In this document: positions 28,506 to 39,829 of the stretch, piece by piece
Layout: every line of letters begins with the position of its first letter
Numbering within the stretch: the first letter of the stretch is position 1
Assembly (NCBI GenBank): GCA_951799405.1
Contig: OX637361.1
Location: forward strand, 10,080,170 to 10,144,169
From: Agapetus fuscipes
Taxonomy: Eukaryota; Arthropoda; Insecta; Trichoptera; Glossosomatidae
Reading direction: 5' to 3'
Length of the DNA: 64,000 bases
Position numbers and translations under genes: made by a program
Notes under the pieces: model-generated
The model's input: the letters and a program-made list of their open reading frames with translations, nothing else
What the model was told of the DNA's origin: nothing
The model's database searches: none

Positions 28506-31430
28506 CAAATTCACTATTAAAACCATTGATGATCGAGCGACAAGTCTACTGTATGTATGTAAAAATAAATATATGATGAAAATAAAATAAATATGAAATC
28601 ATAAGTGTATTTTTTTTATTATTTTTGAAAACTTTGGTAGGTTTCCAATAACTCATGGTAAAATATAACAAAATTAACATATTGTATGTATTGAAAGGTT
28701 TTCTTGTAAAAAATGGTGTTTACTTTTTATGGAATTTGTAAAAGGCTCCGTAAGCAGTTAGTATTTAAAGTAAAGCCTATTGCACACGTCACGGCCTTAG
28801 ATTGATAGCTCTCTCGCTTGCCCGTCTACAGCTCTCGTGTTACCATAAGCTCGCACGTAGTACAATTATAGAAAAAGCTCAATATTCGACCTCTATTCGT
28901 TGTACGACTCCTTACCGTGTATCAAAATGAAAAAAAAACTAAAACCAAGACCTCGATTTGGAATGTTTTATACTTCTATAAAATGCTCGTGGAAATATAT
29001 TTTTTTATTATTGTTTGAGAAAACTCACAAAGGGCGTTAGAACTAATAAGTTCTCTTCGATAAAGCAAACACTCATGAATATGCGATATTTAAATGATTA
29101 AAATGACTGATACAAAGCTTTGAAAAAGAGGAAAGAACCGTTCTTAGCAACCAAACACAAAATATTTGTATGCCTTTCCCCAATATTGTCTACGCCAATC
29201 TACGTGCGGACCCCATTGAATGTGTACGATAAAATAAAAGCACCTAAAACAAAAAAAAAACAGTAGATATTCTGTAGACATGTCGATTCGATAAAAAAAA
29301 CCATAAGAAGAATGATTCATGATTGGTTAATAACTTATGACTATTTGTTTGATGCTCGTTGTTCAAATCGCTAACAAAACAAACACAGTTTGAATACCAA
29401 GTCAGCAGTCTTACATCTTGTCTATACTACTCTTTTTATTACAGAGCCTTGGCGAATGCTCTGTGGAGCGAGCAGGCGTTTAGTTTTTGTGCCAAGTCTC
29501 GCTCAGAATTCAGTGAGCGAAGAAGCGCAAACATCGGGGCCCCCGAAAAGCGATCCCGCTGAAAAACTGTGCGTTACATACCAAAGAGATATCAGCGCCG
29601 CAAGTGCATGTAGAACCCTTTACGCTTAAACTCTGGAATAGCGTTTCACCAAAAATGTATGAGAACTGAAACGCACCATTGAAATGCTGATTTAGTTTTC
29701 GTGTATTTTTCTTCGTAAAACGCTATGGGTGAATTTCAGTAAGCTTGGGGTATAAGGATAACGAAAATCCAATGTCACTGAAAAACTATACGTTGTATAG
29801 GAAAAAAAGGATCCAGGTATAAAATTTAAGAGTAAGGTGAAAATTAATGTTCTTGGTCGTATTTCCTTAAAAAATATACTTGTAAGTGGAAATAGAATGA
29901 GTACAATTTTTTTAACTAAAACCAGTTTCATCAACAATACCAGTCTAAAAATACTAAGAAGTTTATTCAAATACTGCCTACTTCCTTATGCACTAAATCA
30001 TTATTTTAACAATATGACTTATTTTATATGTGTGATAAAAAAGAGGTATGAAAGTTGAGAAAAAACCGGGAAAGAAAAAGATTTTAAAAAAATAACTCCA
30101 AAATAGTCCATTGCAAATTAAAAGTTGAAATTCTTTCCATTTTTTCTCTCAATACGTAGAAGATTAAAGTTAACATAATTTTACAATCTTACTCTATTTT
30201 TGCCTAACAATGAACGAGTAAAAAATTTCATTAAAATATATTTATCCAATATCAAAATTCACTGTTCTACGCACCTACGCTATCAGCTACGCCATCGTAG
30301 ACCCAACAAAGATATCACCCGTGTTAGTTTAATCGTAGCGGTTGCAACAAGACCGCGCATATCGATCTACTACAAACACGTGGCCGTAAAAGACGAACAC
30401 GCAAACTTTATCTGTCTCTGTCACACTTAGGGATACAGGGGACCAAAAAAAGAGAGATGTATATGTGCTCAGTTTGCCGTAGAACACTCTGAGAGCATGC
30501 GGAATGAGTTGGGCCGTAGAAGTTACCTGCCGAATTATTGGACGTAAAATTATCTTATTTATTGTTTGCATATTTTAGTATTATTTCAAGGATTAATTAT
30601 GAAACAAACTGCCTTGTTTATATATTTATATACATACGAAATAAAGCGCCTTATAATTTACAATTTCACAAAAGTTATATATGTTTTCTCAGCCATTTTT
30701 TTTTTACCAGTTAATTAAATTTTAATTTATAGTGAAAACACGATAAAATCTAGGGATTAAACATTAATTATTTTATGAAAAAAGAATCAAATTTTTAAAA
30801 AATGCCATATTTTCACCAATGAAGTCTACACATTTGAAAACGTCAAAAAAACTGTGACATCAACTTATAGTTTTTATTCAATTTGTTATTGCTTGCTGAA
30901 GACCCTGTTACCATAGACGTGTGGCGTTTACCCGCCGAAAAAATTAAAACTTCTTACATTCGTGGTGCATAAAACGGTACAACTATTATTGTTTGAGGAT
31001 ATGAAATTAAACAGTTATTTTTTTTAAGTATTCGATTTGATTTACTAAAATTGTCATCGACATAAAAACCTACTTTAAGAAAACAAAAATTCAATTTCAT
31101 TTTTGCTCGTTTTTTTTAACAACAAAAAAATGGGAAGCACCCAGACACCAATGAAAATAACATTATAATTATCATGGTATAAAAACATGTAATTTCCCAT
31201 GGTGTCCAGACGTATGCTGTTACATTTGAAGTAATTTCTGTATGGAAGTGTCTTTAGAAGAGGAAGAGAGAGATGCCGCGATGCGTTCTACGGAAGAGAG
31301 AAGCTGGAGTGAAAGAGATAGCGACAAACGCTATAATAGGCATGTGCCTGCTTGGGTGGTATTGGTTCTAACCTAGTTCAATTTATGAACTAGGTCTTTT
31401 AATTTTTAGAGCATAAGATTTAATTTTACA
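28506..31430. other. No gene recognised (2.9 kb)
   Basis: This is mostly AT-rich sequence. A short GC-richer patch at 29443-29565 follows a TTTTTATTACAG acceptor-like site and is open in two frames, but neither product is recognisable. Open frames elsewhere lack motifs. Confidence 0.45.
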
Positions 31431-31436
31431 ATCAAT

Positions 31437-31492
31437 TGATGATGATGATGACGATGATGTTGATGTTTATGATGATGATGATAATGATTGAA
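31437..31492. repeat. Imperfect (GAT)n microsatellite
   Basis: Runs of GATGATGAT with GAC, GTT and AAT interruptions. Confidence 0.85.
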
Positions 31493-31548
31493 ATAGTTCA
31501 CTTTTTCAATGGCACTGTTTCGTGATACATTACCTATTCCAAGGTCAC

Positions 31549-31800
31549 CTAAAAAGATTTGATGAACACATCGGTCTTGCGACGTCTCTGGGAGTGACTA
31601 CTGTTGGCAATCTTTAGATCCACATGTGGCAGTTGGTTCCATGCCCTTGGAGCAGCCACTGCGAAAGTACGCTCACCCAACACGGTTGCAGACTTGTGCA
31701 AAAGCTCATTAACCAATGTTCTAGCTCCACTTTCTGCAGAATTTAAAGTCAATAATTGAAACCTTAAAGCTTGCTTGATGAGTTTGCTTGAAAAGAAGCG
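31549..31800 (-). mobile_element. CR1/L2-like LINE C-terminal fragment
   Basis: The minus strand encodes LLHKSATVLGERTFAVAAP then RAWNQLPHVDLKIA and a KTDVFIK end, the same conserved block as at 11217 and 12780. Confidence 0.7.
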
Positions 31801-31807
31801 GTGATTG

Positions 31808-32060
31808 CTATCGGTTCAGAATATGAAATTGGGGAGGGAACACAGATACCGGTAACTCGTTCCATAAACGGGCAGTTTGGCAAAGGAACGAGTCATACAA
31901 ACACCAAGCTCTCATATTTTTGATGTCGACCGAAAAAGGATGAATATGAGTCGTTCTACGAGTTGTCCATGTTTTGACGAAAGGATAAAGAATAAATGAG
32001 GATATTTCATAAGGATAGATGACTTTATAGCAATGATAAAAGAGGCTGAGCATTCCAACC
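31808..32060 (-). mobile_element. LINE-Y C-terminal fragment
   Basis: The minus strand encodes MLSLFYHCYK, then TRRTTHIHPFSVDIKNMR and DSFLCQTARLWNELPVSVFP, closely matching the LINE-Y copies at 27924 and 43505. Confidence 0.8.
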
Positions 32061-32198
32061 CTCCTTTCAGGAAATGTAGACTGCTGGTCAGAGTAGGGCT
32101 ATCGTGTATATAGTTTACGACTGACTTCTACGATCCTGGTAGTGATTAAAAATAACATTTTTTTCTAAATTAGGAAGTCATCGAGAATTTCAAATCAA

Positions 32199-32448
32199 TA
32201 ATCTAAGTTGCAAGCATAGGTTACATTTAAAAATCATACATGCATTCTTATAAGCAGACACGTAAAAGATACCGCTTACAAATGCCTCATGTGGACTTAA
32301 AACATAAAAGCCGATTTACACCTGAACATTAGCCCTGCAACTCCCACCGACCTTCCCTAAAACACGGGTGACATTGGCAAAGTGAACATTTTTTATAGTA
32401 TGAGTGGTCAGCCTCATACCAACGTATTAATCAAGGAACTCGAATGCT
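32199..32448 (-). repeat. R1 copy, nearly full length
   Basis: AATCTAAGTTGCAAGC, AGCAGACACGTAAAAG, CCCACCGACCTTCCC, GGGTGACATTGGCAAAGTGAA and TCAGCCTCATACCAACG, then ATCAAGGAAC. Confidence 0.75.
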
Positions 32449-32534
32449 GTATGAAAATAAAAAAGGCACGCTTATAACCTTTCAAACAATATTTGGAATA
32501 TGTATTAAATAAAACATGTTTACTCGAGAGGAGA

Positions 32535-32680
32535 TCTAAAAATAATGACAAGGCTTACTCAACCTTCACAAAAATTGAGAAAAAGCCCCTTCGGAAGTGG
32601 GGAAACTCCCACCGTAAAAATAAAAATGTTTCACACGTCAAATGAGGTAAGAATTTGCAACTAAATCGCGTTTTTTTTTT
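32535..32680 (+). mobile_element. SINE-A fragment, internal deletion
   Basis: CAAGGCTTACTCAACC, TTCACAAAAATTGAG, CCTTCGGAAGTGGGGAAACTCC and AACTAAATCGCG with a T-run. The GGCCGGCC segment is missing. Confidence 0.55.
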
Positions 32681-34270
32681 AATTGAAGAATTACAAATCC
32701 TTCATAAATATGAACTACATCCTCTGCTCAGAGTCATGTACTAGTTCACATGCCTGAATTCGTGAACAGCCCTAATCTACAAAACGCCTGCCAGTATGCG
32801 CCCGGCAGCCGAGCCGAAACGTTGGCGAGGAGTAAAGACGTGAAAGATAATGAAAAACACGTCACGGCACTAGCAGGTGCTCCATATTACCAAATAATAT
32901 ACAGTACCATCATAAAATATACTCAAAAATAATCTTAATCTAATAAATCAATAAAAAATTAACATTCTTTCAATACAACCTTCCAGTGAATTTTTAATAA
33001 AAAAAAAAAACATATTTCTATTCGAAAATACATAAAACTTAGTGCTTAGAAAAAATTAAATATCTTAATCCAGGTGAATTGTTAATTACAATCATTTAAA
33101 GATCGATGGCAAAATTTATGTAATAACCATGTGAAGTGCATGTTTGTGCTAGGTTGGAATGGATTTTCGACATTTTGGGGCTCATGGTGGGCAAGAGAGA
33201 CAAGGGGCATAGCCCCAGGACAGAAAGCTGTGCCCCTGTCAACACGGAATTCAGGTGAGAACAAAAGATAACCAAAAAAAATGAGGTTTTGATTAATGTG
33301 CAAGTACACACCCAACAAGTGGCAGACAATGTAAATGGATAGTGGATACAATGCCTTTTTAATGTGTATTAAAATAATGTTTTATTCATGAAAAAAAAAA
33401 AACACGAGGTTCTGCGAAAAACACCCTGAAAGTAGTGTAAATATATCTCTGTTTCATCTTTCATATTAGGGATGATTCCTTTGTTGTTGAAACGTAACGG
33501 TTGTATCAATTGTATGTAATAATATTGTATTTTATTAGATATCGTCTTAAACCAAATTAATGTGAATATTTTTTAATGCAAAAAAAAGAAAAACCTTTTT
33601 AATCTGAAAGATTTCATCATTTTTTACCTCGGCAAATATGTAGTACTTTTTATTCTTTTAAACCTGTAAGATAACGTAATTTTCTGTTATTTTTATTCTA
33701 AAATCTGAGCACACATTTATCTCAGATACTTTTTTAGTATTTTCAGACGAGAATGATATCTGAAACCTGTCCTGACTTTCATTTTCAGCGCGTTTCAAGT
33801 AACGCCCATTTTCTCCTTCAGTATTTACAAGTATCTATATAGTATCTACTGTGTAACGACGCTGCCACGTTCCGCTTTGACAGTATCTCTCTCGTCTACA
33901 AAAGATATTATCCCAGAATCTTTTTTTCGTGTTACGTATGCGGACATTCAACTGTTGATTATAGTCTTTTTATACACCATACTTTATACTATTTCAATAT
34001 CAATTTATGTTTTTATCGAAGAAAATAGAGAGAAAAATAGTTTTGGGGAAAATGTGATACCAGTATGCTTTGTGTATTTTGAAATTAATGGATTATAACT
34101 TTTGAAAGAACTATCTAGAATTTTAAATGATATAAAATATTTAGAAAGTGTATTGAAAGTGTTCTTTGTTAAAGATACGTTATAAAGATCCAAAATGAAT
34201 GTGGAAATAGAGATAAATGAATTAAAGAGAAATCGACAAGAGTGTCTGTAACAGTGTTATTTTTTTAATG
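32681..34270. other. No gene recognised
   Basis: AT-rich sequence. A GC-richer patch at 33150-33250 (GGCATAGCCCCAGGACAG) is open on the minus strand but is not identified. Confidence 0.45.
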
Positions 34271-34279
34271 TAAAGGGCT

Positions 34280-34395
34280 TGAGCTATAAGTAAGAGAGTG
34301 ATGAATATCAAGGAGATGAAAGAAATGTACAAAGACAGAACTATGTGGAGACATATTTGTGGAGGAACTGGTCACCCTTATCGAAATGGTGGCTG
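34280..34395 (+). mobile_element. LINE-A-like 3' end
   Basis: The sequence encodes MKEMYKDRTMWRHICGGTGHP, matching the LINE-A C-terminus KEVCKDRKKWRQLCRGSGHP in layout, and is followed by TATCGAAATGGTGGC. Confidence 0.65.
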
Positions 34396-34425
34396 GATAC
34401 AGTAATAGTACCTCTCTATCCAATC

Positions 34426-34935
34426 CGTGCCGACCGTAGTTCGTGGTCCAGTGGTTACACTTCGGACTCGTAAATGAAAGGTTATGGGCTCGAATCCCGG
34501 CGGAGCACAATAAATAATCATTTATATTTTCAAATTTGCTTTTTGCTGGTTAGAAAAATTCATAAATCTTTACCAAAGACCGGTCATCAAAAGGTCCATC
34601 CAGCCTTACAGCAACTGGGTCTTGCTTGAAAATTGGCGCTTTGTAGCAACGACCAAGCTCGTAAAAAGTCCGGTCAAAAACTCAGTTGGTAGAATGCTAG
34701 TATTCCATGCCGAGAGCAAGAGTTCGATCCCAAGGTGTACTCAGCTTTCACAAGAGATGAGAACCAGCCCTCCCGGGAGCTGGGAAACCCCCACTTCAAC
34801 TGAAAAGTGGTTGATGTGAGGCCGGCCCCCTTACCCCGTAAAAATAAATAGATCCCGAATCGCCACATGCAACCCCTTCGGGAATAATGTAGGCAATAAT
34901 TTACACTATATGTGTAGCTTAGTTGCGTTTTTTTT
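34426..34935 (+). mobile_element. Heterodimeric SINE (SINE-B followed by SINE-A)
   Basis: The first monomer (34426-34665) has GTCCAGTGGTTACAC and GGGCTCGAATCCCGG (decayed A box, good B box), CTTTACCAAAGACCGG, AGCAACTGGGTCTTGC and GACCAAGCTCGTAAAAAGTCC. The second monomer starts at once with AAAACTCAGTTGGTAGAATG and GAGTTCGATCCC and runs through GGCCGGCCCCC to the TTGCG-T-run end. Another copy with the same junction lies inverted at 52125-52632, so the fusion was copied as a unit. Confidence 0.8.
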
Positions 34936-35411
34936 TATCCAAAAGTGTATCATCAACATAGTAACAGTTAACGTTAAAAAAATATTGAATAGTATTTTTT
35001 GATATTTCTATTCCACTTGGCACTCCTCGTGGCCTCGCACACATATATTACTTCAATACATATAGCTGGTGCATTTTTTCACTCCAACTGAAATCCAGGG
35101 TATTACACGAAAATGAAAAAACTTGGCACGACCCCCGCCCCGAACCAAAAAGACGGCCTCGTTCCAACCTGAATATTCCTCTTTCTTTCCTTTCGCGTTT
35201 CTATTTTTACACGTCTCTTTGTGAACCAACATCCATCATGCTGATAAATCAAACATTACCATAATTTCATTATTTGAAATAATAATATCAACTTTCACAC
35301 GTTGTATTTCAATGAAATAAATAATATTTTCCCAAACCAAAATTGGCAACGAAATAATTGACGCACTTCAACCATGAAGATACCTACGTCTACACTATAA
35401 TCTCTTATCTA
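34936..35411. other. No gene recognised
   Basis: AT-rich; no motif-bearing ORF or repeat recognised. Confidence 0.5.
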
Positions 35412-35470
35412 TGTGCTGCTTCCCTTTATGGTCCCCTCACTCCCAGAACTTCCACGTCAGCTTTGGCATT
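35412..35470 (-). mobile_element. LINE-R fragment (about 60 bp)
   Basis: GCTTCCCTTTATGGTCCCC, TCACTCCCAGAACTTCC and CGTCAGCTTTGGC match the inverted C-terminal codons of the LINE at 48365. Confidence 0.55.
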
Positions 35471-35699
35471 ATCTGCAACTATAATTAATCTTCAAAAGCC
35501 CATAAAATATATTGATACGCCACTATCTAGTTATAAAGGCTCTGGTTACATCCCCTTTATCACAACAAAACTTAGACCGATGCGGTTTTCGGCGACGCAC
35601 CTGTCCGGCCAAACTGAAGTATATTAATTGAATTGTATTCTTCTATTTTCTTGCAAAAAAACTGTCTCAATGGTGTTTGCGAATTCTAGCGAGTTTCGC

Positions 35700-35845
35700 A
35701 AGAATAACGTGTAAACTCAAGCATAACGTTAATTTATGTGTATATATTTTTGTATTCCTCGCGCTAATTTTGGTGACCGTAGTTTTCGGTTTGAAGGACC
35801 GATTGTGCTGTGGATGCTTCTGATATACCTGTATTCATAAAGAAA
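35700..35845 (+). repeat. Unclassified repeat, partner of 9590-9725
   Basis: GTGTAAACTCAAGCATAACG, TGACCGTAGTTTTCGGTTTG and CGATTGTGCTGTGGATGC pair with the inverted copy. Confidence 0.65.
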
Positions 35846-35861
35846 GGGTTTATTCCTTGAA

Positions 35862-36112
35862 TTATAGGTTGGTATAAGGCGTACCACCCATACTGTAAAA
35901 AATGGTTCGCTTTGCCAATATCACCCCTGTTTCAGGGAAGGTCGGCAAAAGTTTCAGGGCTTTTGCTCATTTGAGGTTTGGTTTTAATTTGTAAGTACAC
36001 ATTCAGCATTTGTAAGCGCGAAATTACATGTGTTTGTTTGTGGGTATGCATTTGATATGAGTTTTGAATGTTAATATACCTTTGCCACTTAAATTATAGA
36101 TTATAGATTAAT
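35862..36112 (+). repeat. R1 copy, full length
   Basis: TATAGGTTGGTATAAGG, GGTTCGCTTTGCCAATATCACC, TTTCAGGGAAGGTCGGC, TTGTAAGCGCGAAATTAC and TGCCACTTAAATTATAGATTATAGATTA (tandem tail). Confidence 0.75.
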
Positions 36113-36488
36113 ATTCTAGCAATAAAGCACTTAAATATTTTATCTGAAAACGCATATGAAGCATTTAAGCACAACTAATTTATGTTATAACTTAAACAAA
36201 GCTTAAATTGGGTCAATGTACACATAAATTCCAGCTTTTAAAGTCGCACTAATAACTAAAGCCATGCATCACGTATACCAGCTCTGATACTCGTAGTTCA
36301 TGTTCTCCCGCATGGAAGTCATGAAAACTGTATCATATTTTAAATTTCATACTTTTCTTCTCAAGGAATAAACTTGCTCTCTAAAATATTACAACAATTT
36401 TAAAGAATATGAGTCGAATAGAAACAGAGAGGAGAATATAGAATGTTTTCTGGGTTTCAAAATTTAAAAATATAATTAGAAAGGTTTC

Positions 36489-36700
36489 TTAACATTTAAA
36501 ACGCATATTTAATGCATTTCTCACAGGCAGGCACGTGTAAGTTTACGCTGACGAAGGCTGCATGTGTGCATACTTACAAAATAAGACCCAAACTGAAAAG
36601 AACATAAGCTCTTCAACTCTTGCCCCATTTCCCTGAAACAGATGTGGCATTGGCAAAAGTTGAGCAAGTTTATACAGCATGGAGGGTCAGCCTTATTTTT
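36489..36700 (-). repeat. R1 copy
   Basis: AACATTTAAAACGCATATTTAATGC, AGGCAGGCACGTGTAAG, GAACATAAGCTC, TTCCCTGAAACAG, and GCATGGAGGGTCAGCC. Confidence 0.65.
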
Positions 36701-36844
36701 TTAAAGTTAAAAAAAAAGGAAATTAGAACAAATACATTAACGGAAAATCATGAAAAAAAGGTTTTAAAAAAATAAAGTAAGAATACATAAAGATACATAT
36801 GAAAACAAAGAACAAAATGTTACTTAAAAAAAATTAGGAACAAA

Positions 36845-36985
36845 TAAGTGATACATACGCAGCTTAACATAACAAAGCTGGAGACATAGAGCAATTTATT
36901 TCTGAAGGGTCGCATGTGCCATGTATAACACTATTTTTTTACAAGTGAGAAGGCCAGCCTTGCACCAGCCCTTCCAGTTGAAGTG
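36845..36985 (-). mobile_element. SINE-A copy, 3' half, eroded
   Basis: CGCAGCTTAACATAAC, GGGTCGCATGTGCC, ACAAGTGAGAAGGCCAGCC and CTTCCAGTTGAAGTG. Confidence 0.5.
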
Positions 36986-36997
36986 ATAAAGACATCT

Positions 36998-37232
36998 TTA
37001 ATCTAATCTTAATAGCAAAGATATGTGACATTGGTAATTCACATTATATGCATTTTCACAAACTGACACGTATAAGCGCTTGAACATGCCTCGTGTGAAC
37101 CTACAACATATAAGCCCAAATCTCAAATGAACATACAACCCTACAACTCTTGCCGACCTTCCCAAAAACAGGGGTGAAATAGGCACAGTAAAGCATTTTC
37201 TACAGCATGGGGTGGTCAGCCGCATACCATAA
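36998..37232 (-). repeat. R1 copy
   Basis: AATCTAATCTTAATAGCAAAG, ACTGACACGTATAAGCGC, TGCCTCGTGTGAACC, CTCTTGCCGACC, AACAGGGGTGAAATAGG and GGTCAGCCGCATACC. Confidence 0.7.
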
Positions 37233-37394
37233 ATAAATAAAATTGGAAAAAGCATAATGAAAAGGTTGTGCTGGACTGAGCCAGACTGTCACGGGTCGAA
37301 ACCCCATAACAATTTATTGACAGGCCTCCTTTGTTCTTAAAATGTCATCTGAGATGAATCAATATTATAGCAAGTGGCGAGTAGGGAGTAGCTC

Positions 37395-38419
37395 TTGGAA
37401 AGTAGGCAAGTGCGTGAGTGGCCTGAGGCAAGGCGAGAAGGAGAGTAGGCGAGTGCGTGAGTGGCCTGAGGCAAGGCGAGAAGGAGAGTAGGCGAGTGCG
37501 TGAGTGGCCTGAGGCAAGGCGAGAAGGAGAGTAGGCGAGTGCGTGAGTGGCCTGAGGCAAGGCGAGAAGGAGAGTAGGCGAGTGCGTGAGTGGCCTGAGG
37601 CAAGGCGAGAAGGAGAGTAGGCGAGTGCGTGAGTGGCCTGAGGCAAGGCGAGAAGGAGAGTAGGCGAGTGCGTGAGTGGCCTGAGGCAAGGCGAGAAGGA
37701 GAGTAGGCGAGTGCGTGAGTGGCCTGAGGCAAGGCGAGAAGGAGAGTAGGCGAGTGCGTGAGTGGCCTGAGGCAAGGCGAGAAGGAGAGTAGGCGAGTGC
37801 GTGAGTGGCCTGAGGCAAGGCGAGAAGGAGAGTAGGTGAGTGCGTGAGTGGCCTGAGGCAAGGCGAGAAGGAGAGTAGGCGAGTGCGTGAGTGGCCTGAG
37901 GCAAGGCGAGAAGGAGAGTAGGCGAGTGCGTGAGTGGCCTGAGCGAGACGAGAAGGAGAGTAGGCGAGTGCGTGAGTGGCCTGAGGCAAGGCGAGAAGGA
38001 GAGTAGGCGAGTGCGTGAGTGGCCTGAGGCAAGGCGAGAAGGAGAGTAGGCGAGTGCGTGAGTGGCCTGAGGCAAGGCGAGAAGGAGAGTAGGTGAGTGC
38101 GTGAGTGGCCTGAGGCAAGGCGAGAAGGAGAGTAGGCGAGTGCGTGAGTGGCCTGAGGCAAGGCGAGAAGGAGAGTAGGCGAGTGCGTGAGTGGCCTGAG
38201 CGAGACGAGAAGGAGAGTAGGCGAGTGCGTGAGTGGCCTGAGCGAGACGAGAAGGAGAGTAGGCGAGTGCGTGAGTGGCCTGAGCGAGACGAGAAGGAGA
38301 GTAGGCGAGTGCGTGAGTGGCCTGAGCGAGACGAGAAGGAGAGTAGGCGAGTGCGTGAGTGGCCTGAGCGAGACGAGAAGGAGAGTAGGCGAGTGCGTGA
38401 GTGGCCTGAGGCAAGGCAG
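37395..38419. repeat. 43-bp GC-rich minisatellite, about 24 units
   Basis: The unit GAGTAGGCGAGTGCGTGAGT plus GGCCTGAGGCAAGGCGAG and AAGGA recurs every 43 bp. A 42-bp variant (GAGCGAGACGAGAAGGA) occurs once near 37940 and as a homogeneous run at 38171-38400. The plus strand is purine-rich with a strong G over C excess. Because 43 is not a multiple of three, the three minus-strand frames of 349-365 codons read the same series of peptides in rotation; they are not genes. Confidence 0.95.
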
Positions 38420-38529
38420 CCGTCCACCCTCCACTGACCTTGACCGATACCGTTCTACCCTACAGGGTGGGTCACCAATAAAGCCATGATTATTTTAGAC
38501 GGTTATTTTGAAGTGGTGACAGGTTAGAA

Positions 38530-38665
38530 CTGCACAGTGATAAAACGACACATGACATAACGACACATGAAAGAACAACACATGACAGAACAACACATGA
38601 CAAAACATCACATACATAAAACAGAACATACCATAAACGACATATGAATAAACATCAAATGACAA
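38530..38665. repeat. Short-period tandem repeat (ACATGAC-rich)
   Basis: Units like AACGACACATGACATAACG and AACAACACATGACAGAAC recur with a period near 16-18 bp and growing divergence. Confidence 0.65.
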
Positions 38666-38791
38666 AAAAACTTTTTTTACATAGATTAATGGGTTTTTTG
38701 AAGGATAAATGTCATGGAGATCAAATGCATTTTCACAAGATCCGGTAGCGCAACCCTGTTACAATCTTGATCGTGTAAAATCGATAAGTGC
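38666..38791. other. Spacer, nothing recognised
   Basis: No feature seen. Confidence 0.5.
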
Positions 38792-38802
38792 ATCCCCATA
38801 TA

Positions 38803-39069
38803 TAAATGTTTTTAGGCTTTCACGGCCGGGTTCAGATGCTTGATTTTGTGTTTCCGGGCTTTGACCGTGGTCCATACTTTTGTTTTTTTTTCTTCTTTTT
38901 TCTTTTTCTTCTTCTTGATATTTCTTCGAAAGTGAGCAGAGCTCCGAAGAAGTTACACACAGTGGTGACGAAACGTCAGCTGAAGTCTTCAAGAAGTATC
39001 AAGAATAAGAAAAAGAAAAAAAGAAAAAACTATAGACCACGGTCAAAGCCCGGAAAAACAAAATCAAGT
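38803..39069 (+). mobile_element. Short foldback retroelement with hammerhead-like core (267 bp), retrozyme-like
   Basis: ATCCCCATATA occurs exactly on both sides (38792-38802 and 39070-39080), an 11-bp target duplication. The element starts with AGGCTTTCACGGCCGG after a T-run. Its arms (38838-38932 and 38986-39069) are inverted copies sharing CCGGGCTTTGACCGTGG and TTGATTTTG. The centre holds CCGAAGA, a stem, and GACGAAACGTC. The start resembles the insertion at 54626. Penelope-like elements and animal retrozymes are known to carry hammerhead ribozymes and to insert with variable short duplications; assignment here is inference. Confidence 0.6.
38944..38977 (+). ncRNA. Hammerhead-ribozyme-like core
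   Basis: CCGAAGA differs from the CUGANGA core at one base. GTTAC (38952-38956) can pair with GTGAC (38965-38969) as stem II, followed by GAAA and CGTC. The mismatch would probably reduce or abolish cleavage. Confidence 0.35.
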
Positions 39070-39179
39070 ATCCCCATATACTTTGGGAATTCCGATCCCC
39101 GGATTATGTGAAAGCGTGCTAAAGGATATTAAGTATTGTCGTGTTAACAATTTGTCCTGTAGGAAAGTGTCATAAAGAC

Positions 39180-39478
39180 TAATTGATTTAGTGTCGAAAA
39201 CAAATCATTTATTTGTCTATAGTCTATACGACAGTTCGTCAACAGGACAGATTGGTCACGTGACACGTTGTTTACACACCGCATAATCTACACAGGAATC
39301 TGTCAGATAATATCGTCTACGCGACATTCATCAGCCTACATGACATTCTGTTGACATGAAAATCAGTCCACAAGACAAATTGCCCACAAGAGACATTGTT
39401 TATACGTCACATCCTCTACAAAGGCCAGATAATCATCCACACGACATGAATAAAAGCTATATGATAGGTCGTCTACAC
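39180..39478. repeat. Diverged tandem repeat, about 20-25 bp period
   Basis: Repeating GTCTACACGACA-, CCACAAGACA- and CATGACATT-like words with irregular spacing. It resumes beyond the hAT MITE at 39777. It may be the eroded extension of the repeat at 38530. Confidence 0.45.
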
Positions 39479-39776
39479 CAGCGGTTGCCAAAGTGGTGGT
39501 CCGCGGACCACTAGTGGTCCGCAAGAAAATTTCGCTGGTCCGCAGAAAAATGTGGAATGTTTATTTTGTTTATTTTATTATGGTTTATTAATAAAGCTTT
39601 CATAACTTGGTTACTATTAATAGTTTCATTTTATTAACTTGGTACATTTTATGTGTTCTTTGATCACATTTTTTTTTTATAAATATATTTAACACTTTAA
39701 AAATCCTATGAGTGGTCCGCGGGATTTAAATTATGAATTAACTGGTCCGTGAGGTCAAAAAGTTTGGCGACCGCTG
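39479..39776. mobile_element. hAT MITE (298 bp)
   Basis: Ends are CAGCGGTTGCCAAA and TTTGGCGACCGCTG, with subterminal GTGGTCCGCGG motifs on the left and AGTGGTCCGCGG on the right. GTCTACAC flanks both ends exactly (39471-39478 and 39777-39784), an 8-bp duplication typical of hAT. The interior is AT-rich and non-coding. Confidence 0.92.
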
Positions 39777-39829
39777 GTCTACACGACACACTTCAAATTG
39801 AAAATATCAAAATATCGACGGTTACCCTT

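Noticed and set aside
37337..38434. Three minus-strand ORFs of 349-365 codons
   Set aside because: They are different phases of a 43-bp minisatellite. The peptides are rotations of the same repeat, with no start context or exon structure.
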